A stretch of 38,104 bases of DNA from Planctomycetaceae bacterium. Lineage in GTDB: Bacteria; Planctomycetota; Planctomycetia; Pirellulales; PALSA-1355. The first letter of the stretch is position 1; each line of letters starts with the position of its first letter. Shown piece by piece: positions 7,804 to 15,750 of the stretch. The DNA is taken from assembly GCA_003153375.1 (NCBI GenBank), contig PLYM01000254.1, positions 1-38,104 of the forward strand, read 5' to 3'. The notes beneath the pieces were generated by a model, which worked only from the letters and a program-made list of their open reading frames with translations, was not told the DNA's origin and did not search any database. The position numbers were made by a program, and so were the translations under genes.

Positions 7804-8583
7804 CTAAGCGCAGAGGCCGCCATCGATCACCAGAACCTGGCCGGTGATATAGCTGGCCGCCTCGCTGGCGAGAAACAGCACGCCGGCGGCAATCTCTTCT
7901 GCCTCGCCCACCCGCTTTACGGGAATTCGCTTCTTGACCTCATCTAACACGACCGGGCCCAGGGCATCGGTCATTTCGGTTTTGATGAAGCCCGGCGCCA
8001 CGGCGTTGACCGTGACCTTGCGGCTGGCCAGCTCTTTGGCCACCACCCGGGTCATGCCGATCACGCCGGCCTTCGAGGCGGCATAGTTGGCCTGGCCCGC
8101 GTTGCCGGTCAGGGCCGAGACGCTGGCGATGTTGATGATGCGGCCATAGCGCCCCTGCATCATCGGCCGGGTGACGGCCCGCATGAACAGGAACGAGCCG
8201 CGGAGATTCGTATTGATCACCGAGTCCCAGTCGTCGTCGCTCATCCGCGGAATGAGCGTGTCGCGGGTGATGCCGGCATTGTTGACCAGGATTTGCAGCT
8301 TGTCCCACTTTTCGACGACGGCGTCGACCACTTGCTGCACGCTCTCGGCGTGGGTCACGTCGCAGGCAAAGGCCTCGGCCGTGCCGCCCGAGGCGCGAAT
8401 GGCCTCGACGGTTTCGGCCAGCTTGTCGACGCTGCGGGCGACGCAGGCCACCTTGGCGCCGGCCGCGGCCAGAGCGAGGGCCACGGCGCGGCCGATGCCG
8501 CGCGACGCCCCGGTGACGATGGCCGCCTGGCCGCTGAGATCCACTTGAAAGGCACGCTTGGGCTGGTCGTTCATGCGCCGCAT
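7804..8583 (-). CDS. fabG: 3-oxoacyl-ACP reductase
   Basis: This enzyme reduces 3-oxoacyl-ACP to 3-hydroxyacyl-ACP with NADPH in fatty-acid elongation. The 259-aa short-chain dehydrogenase has the cofactor motif TGASRGIG, NNAG, and the catalytic Ser-Tyr-Lys set in IASVSALTGNAGQANYAASKAG. The end VLVIDGGLCA is typical. Two in-frame ATGs (8583 and 8574) are possible and neither has a strong ribosome site; I give the longer. It lies 74 bases behind fabD, in the order fabD-fabG-acpP-fabF common in bacteria. Confidence 0.96.
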   Translation of the reverse strand: MRRMNDQPKRAFQVDLSGQAAIVTGASRGIGRAVALALAAAGAKVACVARSVDKLAETVEAIRASGGTAEAFACDVTHAESVQQVVDAVVEKWDKLQILVNNAGITRDTLIPRMSDDDWDSVINTNLRGSFLFMRAVTRPMMQGRYGRIINIASVSALTGNAGQANYAASKAGVIGMTRVVAKELASRKVTVNAVAPGFIKTEMTDALGPVVLDEVKKRIPVKRVGEAEEIAAGVLFLASEAASYITGQVLVIDGGLCA

Positions 8584-8657
8584 CCGTTCGGAGTGTCGAA
8601 GAAGAAGTTGTCCTTAACTGGGGGGCATCTGGCGGTTGAGGCCGGACGCCCGTCGCG

Positions 8658-9566
8658 CTAATCGAACACGCCCTGGCAGGAGACGCGGCGTTCGATGCGC
8701 TTCAACAGGCCACGCAAAACGCGACCGGGGCCGACTTCGTAAAACTGATCGTAGCCCTCGTCGAGCAGCCGGCGCATCGATTCTTCCCAACGTACTTGCG
8801 AGACTACCTGCTTGACCAGCAGGTCGCGAATCGCGTCGGGTTCGAAATGGGCCTGGGCGTCGACGTTCGAGATCACGGGGATCGTGGGACGCGTGATCCG
8901 CGTTTCGGCCAGGGCCGCCTTCAGCTTGTCGACGGCACTGTTCATGATCGAGGTGTGAAACGCTCCGGCCACGGCCAGGGGCACGGCCTTGATCGCGCCG
9001 GCCGGACCCGCCAATTCGGCGGCCCGTTCGCAGGCTGAATTGGTGCCCGAGATCACGATGTTGCCGGGGCAAAGGATATTGGCGATTTGCAGCACTTCGC
9101 CCCCGCGGGCTTTTTCGCAAAGCTGCTCGACCTGCGAGCGCTCGAGCCCCAGGATGCTGACCATGCCGCTGGGGGTGGCGTCCGAGGCCTCTTGCATGGC
9201 TTCGCCACGCAGGGCCACCAGTCGCAGCCCGTCGTCGAATTCCATCGCGCCGGCAAAGACCAGCGCCGTGTACTCCCCAAGGCTCAAGCCGGCCGTGGCT
9301 TCGCAGGCCAGCACGGCATCGGGCGAGTTCTTGCGCAGCAGTTCGATGGCGGCCAGGCTGGTGACGAACAGCGCGGGCTGGCTGCCGCTGGTCGAGTCGA
9401 GCTCCTCGGCCGGGCCCTCGAAGCAGAGCTTGGCCAGGTCGTAGCCCAGGATTTCGTTGGCCCGATCGTAGAGCCGCCGCGCGGCGGGCAGGGTCTCGGC
9501 GGCCTGGCGGCCCATGCCGACCGTTTGTGCGCCCTGGCCAGGAAATAGGAATGCGATCTTGCTCAA
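8658..9566 (-). CDS. fabD: Malonyl-CoA:ACP transacylase
   Basis: This enzyme moves malonyl from CoA to ACP to supply elongation units. The family's N-terminus SKIAFLFPGQGAQ begins directly after a TTG codon at 9566-9564, with AGGA about 9 bases upstream, so I choose this TTG start (302 aa, normal length). No ATG gives a homologous start. The nucleophile is Ser95 in GLSLGEY (Leu replaces the more common His of GHSLG, as in plant and cyanobacterial relatives). The catalytic His204 is in GAFHTSIM. It lies between rpmF and fabG. Confidence 0.95.
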   Translation of the reverse strand: MSKIAFLFPGQGAQTVGMGRQAAETLPAARRLYDRANEILGYDLAKLCFEGPAEELDSTSGSQPALFVTSLAAIELLRKNSPDAVLACEATAGLSLGEYTALVFAGAMEFDDGLRLVALRGEAMQEASDATPSGMVSILGLERSQVEQLCEKARGGEVLQIANILCPGNIVISGTNSACERAAELAGPAGAIKAVPLAVAGAFHTSIMNSAVDKLKAALAETRITRPTIPVISNVDAQAHFEPDAIRDLLVKQVVSQVRWEESMRRLLDEGYDQFYEVGPGRVLRGLLKRIERRVSCQGVFD

Positions 9567-9625
9567 CGTCGGGATTCCTGCTGTCGGGTGGAAGCTGGAA
9601 AAATTGAGCAGGGAACGTCGGCGAG

Positions 9626-9663
9626 CCGCCCAGTGCCAGCCCGGACCGCCCAGTGCCAGCCCG
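9626..9663. repeat. Two tandem 20-bp copies in the rpmF-fabD spacer
   Basis: The unit CCGCCCAGTGCCAGCCCG plus GA occurs at 9626-9645 and again at 9646-9663 (the second copy without GA). It lies between rpmF and fabD and looks like a recent slippage duplication. No function is suggested. Confidence 0.7.
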
Positions 9664-9706
9664 CCAAAATGCGCCGGCCCGCCAATGCGCGCTGGGGGAC
9701 CGCGCG

Positions 9707-9889
9707 CTACTCTTCGGTGATTTCGACCATCGTGCGGCCTTGGTAGTGGCCGCAGTTGGGGCAAATGCGATGCGAGGGGATCGCGGTGCTGCACTGCGGG
9801 CAGTACTCGAGCCGCTTGGGCTTGATGGCGTTGTGAGCACAGCGGCTACCGCTGCGGGCGTTCGAATGTTTGCGTTTGGGTACAGCCAT
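9707..9889 (-). CDS. rpmF: Ribosomal protein bL32
   Basis: This is a small (60 aa) large-subunit ribosomal protein. MAVPKRKHSNARSGSRCAHN is the family's N-terminus, and ATG 9889 is chosen for that reason. A four-Cys zinc ribbon follows (CPQCSTAI and CPNCGHYQG), then the usual GRTMVEITEE-type end. It heads the fatty-acid cluster, as in many bacteria where rpmF precedes plsX/fabH/fabD, although plsX and fabH are missing here. A perfect -35 lies just upstream. Confidence 0.97.
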   Translation of the reverse strand: MAVPKRKHSNARSGSRCAHNAIKPKRLEYCPQCSTAIPSHRICPNCGHYQGRTMVEITEE

Positions 9890-9970
9890 GGCAATCAACC
9901 TTCTGTCGGAGCCCGACAACCGGGCCCAAGTTCAACGTGGACAACTTGTTGCACTTGATGCAAACGGCCC

Positions 9971-10000
9971 ATCGTAAACCAGCCGCCGGGAAGGTGTCAA
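9971..10000 (-). promoter_or_regulatory. Candidate promoter of the rpmF-fab cluster
   Basis: On the minus strand, a perfect TTGACA (10000-9995) is followed after 18 bases by TACGAT (9976-9971). The predicted leader to rpmF is about 75 bases. This is one of the best sigma-70-type matches in the window. Confidence 0.65.
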
Positions 10001-10018
10001 GCGGAGCGCGGGTGCGTC

Positions 10019-10633
10019 CTAACTGTGTGGTGGCCGGGGCAGGCACGGGCGGGGCCAGCAGGTTCGCTTCGGAACCAAGATCAGGAAAGGCAACGCGATT
10101 AGCGGTCGTGCTCCGATAGTTGCCGCCCGAGCCAGTGGCAACCCATAGTAGTGGCCAAAATCCTCGCCTTCGATGTCCTGCTTGAACGTAATCATCCCAG
10201 ATTCAAAGCCGAGTCGAGGGTGTTGCAACCACGGACGCACCGGCCCGAGCGGAATTCCGACGACGAAACACAAGAATGCGATGCCGAAAAACAGCGACCG
10301 CAAACTAAACCGTCCTCGACTCTTCAAGGCCAGGCCAGCAATAGCGGCGAGAAGCGTTCCGGCCCCGAGTGGAATGAGTAACGTGCACCACTCAATCAAG
10401 ATTGCGTGGATGGCCAGTTCCGATTGATAGCCGGTGAAACCACCTTCGTTCGCTATTTGGGCGGCCTACCAATCGCCCATTCTGGCGGAAGCTCTCAAAG
10501 CTTCTACGCACCCGAGCCCAATCCCGATGGAAACAATCGCAGCCCCCAGCAGCAAAAAGAAACCAAGGCGGCGCGAAACATTGTCGCTCATTGGTAGACC
10601 TACCCCGCTACGTTCCCTTGAAGACTCCGTCAT
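10019..10633 (-). pseudogene. Membrane-protein gene split by an in-frame TAG
   Basis: Reading from ATG 10633, 55 codons end at a TAG (10468-10466). The same frame then stays open for 22 sense codons and continues through a 126-aa frame (first near-start TTG 10399) to a stop at 10019. Joined, the product is about 204 residues: one hydrophobic helix near the N-terminus (RLGFFLLLGAAIVSIGIGLG), a loop, then two or three helices with the planctomycete motif RGRFSLRSLFFGIAFLC. The second half has no ATG and no ribosome site, which fits one gene broken by an amber codon better than two genes. A TGG or CAG to TAG change or readthrough are both possible. The start overlaps the upstream stop (ATGA). 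Function unknown. Confidence 0.55.
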
Positions 10634-10872
10634 GTTTTGCGTCCTTCTCCGAAGCGGTCGAATTCCTGGCCGCATTTGGGGCACGATGATCCTCCCCACA
10701 TGAATTGTCGAGCGTTGCGCGGGAGTCGCAAGGCCGGCAGTTTCTCTCCGCAGTTCGGGCAAGGTGTGTTCCCGCGTATCTTGTAGGCGACCGTGAGAAC
10801 TGCGCCCCCGCCAACGATTGCACCGATGATCGCACCGGCGATCGCAGCAGGAGTGAAATCAAAGTCGAACAT
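10630..10872 (-). CDS. Small membrane protein with a zinc-ribbon tail (80 aa)
   Basis: MFDFDFTPAAIAGAIIGAIVGGGAVLTVAYKIRG forms one glycine/alanine-rich membrane helix. The soluble part carries two CxxC pairs, TPCPNCGEKLPAL and SSCPKCGQEF, spaced as in a zinc ribbon. An AAGGAG lies 11 bases before ATG 10872. Its stop overlaps the start of the next (broken) gene as ATGA, so the two were translationally coupled. It is a metal-binding membrane-anchored protein of unknown role. Confidence 0.75.
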   Translation of the reverse strand: MFDFDFTPAAIAGAIIGAIVGGGAVLTVAYKIRGNTPCPNCGEKLPALRLPRNARQFMWGGSSCPKCGQEFDRFGEGRKT

Positions 10873-10925
10873 AGCAGACTGGCTCCTTCTGCTTTTTCGT
10901 CAGCCGTTGTCGTCACGCTCGCATT

Positions 10926-11150
10926 TCACCACTTCACATTGCCGCCGTCGTATTGCTTGAGCAGCCAACTGAATGCGGAAACGATGGCGGTGCCTGCGGC
11001 CAGGGCTGCCCAGGCGCGCCAGTTCCAAGGATTGAACCAGCCGAACCATGAGCACAGAGCGATCACGATCACCAGCGCGATGGCAACTTTGATCCGGTCG
11101 CTCACGGGCGCAGCCCATGCTCTTGTGGTGGAAGTCAATGGTTCCGTCAT
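10926..11150 (-). CDS. Small two-helix membrane protein (74 aa)
   Basis: ATG 11150 gives MTEPLTSTTRAW, followed by two hydrophobic segments, about residues 19-37 (IKVAIALVIVIALCSWFGW) and 44-62 (AWAALAAGTAIVSAFSWLL). A longer start at 11222 would overlap the transporter-like gene upstream, so I prefer the shorter one. No ribosome site stands out. It belongs to a run of small membrane proteins on the minus strand and has no recognisable family. Confidence 0.55.
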   Translation of the reverse strand: MTEPLTSTTRAWAAPVSDRIKVAIALVIVIALCSWFGWFNPWNWRAWAALAAGTAIVSAFSWLLKQYDGGNVKW

Positions 11151-11188
11151 TGTATCGCGCGAATGGACCGATTGCGGCCGATCGCAAT

Positions 11189-11521
11189 TCACCAAGACAA
11201 ACTCGGCCCGAATTGAATACACAATCCGCCGAGGACGATGATGGCCAGACCGATCCAGGTGGATGTTGGAATGGTTTCACCAAACATAAATTTACCGGCC
11301 AATACGCTGATGACGGCGAAGACGGCGACGTAGACGCCGAGCAGGCGCGAGAAATCCCAACTCACGGTGTTGACGACCAGGCCATAGATCGCCAGGGCCA
11401 GGCAGCCGGCTGCGATCCAGCCGATTCCGCCGCCGCGCAGGCCGCGGCGCACCAGGGCGTCGCCGCCGACTTCCAAACACGCGGTGCCCACGAAGATCAA
11501 CCAGGCTTGAACGTGCTGCAC
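11189..11521 (-). CDS. SMR/EamA-type small drug-metabolite transporter
   Basis: The 110-aa, four-helix hydrophobic protein has the length of the small multidrug resistance (SMR) family. The first helix keeps the membrane Glu followed by a basic residue in the SMR pattern (VGTACLEVGGDALVRRG). The last helices (FGETIPTSTWIGLAIIVLGGLCIQFG) resemble the family end. The start is GTG 11521, because AGGAGA sits about 7 bases upstream; the longer frame adds a basic non-homologous tail. SMR proteins work as antiparallel dimers exchanging cations or guanidinium for protons. The substrate here is unknown, and a general EamA-like role is the alternative. Confidence 0.75.
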   Translation of the reverse strand: MQHVQAWLIFVGTACLEVGGDALVRRGLRGGGIGWIAAGCLALAIYGLVVNTVSWDFSRLLGVYVAVFAVISVLAGKFMFGETIPTSTWIGLAIIVLGGLCIQFGPSLSW

Positions 11522-12767
<1,246 letters not shown>

Positions 12768-12864
12768 GGTCTTTTCACTTTCTTGCGGCGCGCTGTTTGC
12801 AAGTATCGGCGACAGTATCAACGAGAGGCCACTGGCGCTCGCGACATCTCGTCGCAAAACGCGT

Positions 12865-12878
12865 GCTAGCATGCTAGC
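12865..12878. repeat. 14-bp perfect palindrome GCTAGCATGCTAGC
   Basis: An exact palindrome lies about 110 bases upstream of the candidate promoter. It could be a dimeric regulator site; it contains the CTAG tetramer twice, which is usually rare in bacterial genomes. Confidence 0.5.
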
Positions 12879-12974
12879 AGGCCACAAGCTCGAAGCGCAG
12901 GATGCAAAAACGGACGGCACGAGGCCGGCTTAATAGCTCGACCTCGCAGGCCCAATACAAAATGTGCTCTGACG

Positions 12975-13003
12975 TTGACACTCTGAAAACACTGGAGTAC
13001 AGT
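12975..13003 (+). promoter_or_regulatory. Strong candidate sigma-70 promoter upstream of the flagellar cluster
   Basis: A perfect TTGACA (12975-12980) is followed after 17 bases by TACAGT (12998-13003). The first downstream gene starts 366 bases later at 13369, implying a long leader. It could drive the hydrolase-like gene and perhaps the genes through fliJ. Confidence 0.55.
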
Positions 13004-13368
13004 CCCCGACTTGATTGCGGCGTGTTACGGTTTCGTAAGCATGGAGCTGGCGGAAACGGCCGGAACGAGAGGCATGGTTTCAGGCGGAGCGTTCGTGCTT
13101 TTTTCGAAACGAGTCTCGCCATGTTGCTGTTTGACACGCTGAAGAGGGCGCTGGCCGCCCCCACGCTCCCGCGGTTCACCCAACCGCCGAGTTTCCGTTT
13201 CTCGCTGCCAGGTCTTTTTCTCCCGGCGATCAATCCTCGCCTGCTACTCGCCCATGCAAAGCTGCCGACGTGCGCCGCGCGCCGTCGTTCCAGGATGGAC
13301 CGGTTGATGCGTTAGTCCGACGTGCCGCTAATTTCGCCCGAACTCTCAACCCGCCATAGCGAAGAATC

Positions 13369-14199
13369 ATGAATCGAATTCAAAGCCTCGTCAACGACGC
13401 CTTGGGCACAGTCACGAAGTCTTCGAAGCCCAAGGCCGCCAACGGCTTTGACGCACGGGAAGATGGCCAGCCCCTGGGTGTTTGCGAGTCGCTTCAAGGC
13501 ATGTTCGAATCGACGGGTGAAGTCGAGGATGCGCATTGCATCTTCACTCCCCTGCACTACGAACGAAACTATGCTTATCCGTTGATCGTGTGGTTACACG
13601 GTCCGGATGACGACGAGCGGCAGGTGACGCGGATCATGCCGCTGGTGAGCATGCGCAACTATGTGGGCGTGGGCCCGCGGGGTACGCTGGCCTCGACGCA
13701 AGTGGCCGGCGGCTATAGCTGGTCGCAAGGTCAGCGGCATATCGTGGCGGCCGAGCAGCGCGTGCTGTCGGCCGTGGCCGCCGCGCGGCGCTGGCTGAAT
13801 GTCGCTCCTTCGCGCATCTATCTGGCCGGCTATCAGGGTGGCGGCACGATGGCGTTCCGCATCGCGCTCAATCACCCGCAACTGTTTGCCGGCGTGCTGT
13901 CGATCGGCGGCGGCTTTCCGTCGACGTTGTGTCCGTTGGGCCAATTGCACGCTGCCCGCAGTCTGCGAACGTTCCTGGCGATCGGCAAGGAGAGCAAGCT
14001 CTATCCCGAGCCGCAAGTCTGCGACGACCTGCGGCTGTTTCATGCCGCCGGCATGTCGCTCAATCTGCGGGTCTATCCGTGTGCCGACGAGGTGCTGAGC
14101 AACATGCTCTCGGACATGGACCGCTGGATCATGGAGCAAGTGGCTCCCTGCGAACCGGTGGAACAGGACCAGCCCGACTATCGCCTTCGCGGCAAGTAA
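13369..14199 (+). CDS. Alpha/beta-hydrolase-like pseudoenzyme (phospholipase/carboxylesterase fold)
   Basis: The 276-aa protein has the core pattern of the phospholipase/carboxylesterase family: PLIVWLHG (oxyanion loop), a long helix, then RIYLAGYQGGGTMAFRIALNHP at the nucleophile elbow, FAGVLSIGGGFP, and a C-terminal MLSDMDRWIMEQV. The elbow should read G-x-S-x-G but is G-Y-Q-G-G, with Gln156 at the Ser position. Near the end PCADEVLSNML stands where active members have a catalytic His. Two of three catalytic residues thus appear lost, and binding or scaffolding is more likely than hydrolysis (inference). No signal peptide is seen. It is the first gene ahead of the kinase-like gene and fliE. 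Confidence 0.8.
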   Translation: MNRIQSLVNDALGTVTKSSKPKAANGFDAREDGQPLGVCESLQGMFESTGEVEDAHCIFTPLHYERNYAYPLIVWLHGPDDDERQVTRIMPLVSMRNYVGVGPRGTLASTQVAGGYSWSQGQRHIVAAEQRVLSAVAAARRWLNVAPSRIYLAGYQGGGTMAFRIALNHPQLFAGVLSIGGGFPSTLCPLGQLHAARSLRTFLAIGKESKLYPEPQVCDDLRLFHAAGMSLNLRVYPCADEVLSNMLSDMDRWIMEQVAPCEPVEQDQPDYRLRGK

Positions 14200-14247
14200 G
14201 CGGCGCCTTCGCGGCAAGTAAGCGGCGCCTTCGCGGCAAGTAGGGGC
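14182..14247 (+). repeat. Three tandem 22-bp copies spanning the gene's stop codon
   Basis: The unit beginning CGCCTTCGCGGCAAGTAA occurs at 14182-14203, 14204-14225 and, diverging at its end, 14226-14247. A fourth, decayed piece follows. The first copy encodes the last codons and the TAA of the hydrolase-like gene, so each copy repeats the C-terminal codons plus a stop. Confidence 0.85.
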
Positions 14248-14487
14248 GTCTCGGCGGCAAGTCAGCGGCATCTCAAGCCTCTGGTGCGCCTGGCCGCGCT
14301 TCGCGGGTGCTGCCATCGGGGGCAATTCGACCTGCGCGGAGCCTGTCTGGGCTATCGCCGGGTGCCCGACCGCGAACGCGCATTGACCGCGTGGGGCGTT
14401 TCCAGTACAAACCCCGCCGCTTATCCCGGCGCGCAGGGCCGAGTCGCCCTGCGCGGTTATCCTTCGAAAACTCTCCTGAGACGACGC

Positions 14488-15291
14488 ATGGATCAGCCCG
14501 ACATCTTTCAAGATCCACTTTCGCTCGCGCACTCCGAGATGGACGACATGGCGGCCGAGCAGGGCGAGGGTTTGCACCTCGCGCAGCTGACGCCGTCGAG
14601 CCGCGAGCAGGAGCGGAAGAATCGCTGGGCCGAGTTGGGTCGGATTTCGTCGCGCGTGGCTCGCGAAGTGCGCGACAACCTCGGCCCCGTCACGCTCTAC
14701 CTCAGCCTGCTGCGCCGCCGCATGTCGGACGACTCGGGCAGCATCGACATTCTGGACAAGATCACGCCCGCCATCGCCGCGATCGAAGCCACGCTGGGCG
14801 ATCTGATGAATCTCACGTCGGAGCGCGATCCGAAGCTGCAGTGGGTCAACGTGCGCGGCGTGATCGACGAGGTTTACGCCTCGTTGGCTCCGCAACTGGC
14901 GGCGCAAGAGGTGGAAACCGTCACCGACGTGCCGCGTCACTTGGGCATCCTGGTCGACGCCATCCTGCTGCGCTCGGCGATCGTCAATCTGGTGCTCAAT
15001 GCGCTCGAGGCCATGCCCGATGGTGGCCGTCTGGTCGTCACCTCCTACACCGGGCGGGGCGGATTGGAATTGGAAGTGGCCGATAGCGGCCCCGGCTTGA
15101 GCGACGACGTGCGCAGTCACGCCTTCGAGCCGTTCTTCTCGACCAAAAACGGCGGCGTGGGCCTGGGCCTGGCCGTCGTGCACCGCGTGGCGCAAATGCA
15201 CGGCGGCAGCGTCGTGGCGATGAACTGTCCGGAAGGTGGCGCCGCCTTCACGCTCCGCTTTCCGCAACGCGCCTCGCAAGCCGCCGCTTGA
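14488..15291 (+). CDS. Histidine-kinase-like ATPase with Arg at the phospho-acceptor site
   Basis: The protein is 267 aa from ATG 14488; upstream sequence in the same frame looks non-coding. It has an N-terminal HisKA-type helix pair and then a complete GHKL ATPase domain: N box NLVLNALEAMPDGG, G1 VADSGPGL, F box FEPFFSTKNGG, G2 VGLGLAVVHRVAQMHGG. This layout resembles NtrB/FlrB kinases that control flagellar genes. The H box reads VAREVRDNLGPV, so Arg59 stands where the phosphorylated His should be. There is no sensor or membrane segment. It lies 80 bases upstream of fliE. It may act as an allosteric or phosphatase-type regulator rather than an autokinase (inference). Confidence 0.8.
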   Translation: MDQPDIFQDPLSLAHSEMDDMAAEQGEGLHLAQLTPSSREQERKNRWAELGRISSRVAREVRDNLGPVTLYLSLLRRRMSDDSGSIDILDKITPAIAAIEATLGDLMNLTSERDPKLQWVNVRGVIDEVYASLAPQLAAQEVETVTDVPRHLGILVDAILLRSAIVNLVLNALEAMPDGGRLVVTSYTGRGGLELEVADSGPGLSDDVRSHAFEPFFSTKNGGVGLGLAVVHRVAQMHGGSVVAMNCPEGGAAFTLRFPQRASQAAA

Positions 15292-15371
15292 ATCCATGGG
15301 CCTCTTGAACAGCGGGGGCCGCACGACGCACCGCCAGAGGTCAGAAACGCCAGGGGATATCGAGAACGATC

Positions 15372-15683
15372 ATGCAACCGATCCAAGGCTTGGGGCCGCT
15401 GGTGCCCGTGCAGATGATCTCGGCCTCGAGCCCACGGGCAATCGCGGCCGAGACGAACGTCGCGGGTCCGTCGTTCAAGGAAATGCTGCTCAACTCGCTC
15501 CAACGCGCCGCCAGCATCGAACAGCAAGGTCAGCAAACGGCAGCGACGAGTGGCGGCCATACGACCCCTTCGCTCGCGGCCCAGACGGCGATCGATCGAG
15601 CCCAGGCGGCCGTACACACGGCCACGCAAGTGCGCGACGCCCTGTTGGGGGCCTATAACGAAATCAAGGATTTGCGGATTTAG
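15372..15683 (+). CDS. fliE: Flagellar hook-basal body protein FliE
   Basis: FliE links the MS ring to the rod and is the first export substrate. This 103-aa protein has the family's layout: a variable N-terminus, then FKEMLLNSLQ and two amphipathic helices ending in ATQVRDALLGAYNEIKDLRI. The usual C-terminal 'MRMQV' ending is changed to KDLRI. It is followed by fliF after 67 bases. The flgB and flgC genes that usually precede fliE are not here; the kinase-like gene is in that place. Confidence 0.88.
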   Translation: MQPIQGLGPLVPVQMISASSPRAIAAETNVAGPSFKEMLLNSLQRAASIEQQGQQTAATSGGHTTPSLAAQTAIDRAQAAVHTATQVRDALLGAYNEIKDLRI

Positions 15684-15750
15684 TCAGCACGTACCTACGT
15701 TCTTCCTCGCGCGTTCGAATCGGCGCGATAGTTAAGTCGAGAGTCCACGG

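Larger units (their letters stand above)
12768..13368. other. 600-base gene-free region before the flagellar cluster
   Basis: Open frames here (for example plus 12902-13315) lack homology-like patterns and ribosome sites. The region contains a 14-bp palindrome (12865-12878) and a strong candidate promoter (12975-13003), so it may be a long leader or carry an unrecognised RNA. Confidence 0.5.

Noticed and set aside
12902-13315. 137-aa plus-strand frame
   Set aside because: It has no ribosome site or domain pattern and contains the candidate promoter in its middle.
13594-15324. 576-aa minus-strand frame
   Set aside because: It lies antisense to the hydrolase-like and kinase-like genes, which have recognisable motifs, while this frame is Arg/His/Gln-rich without motifs.
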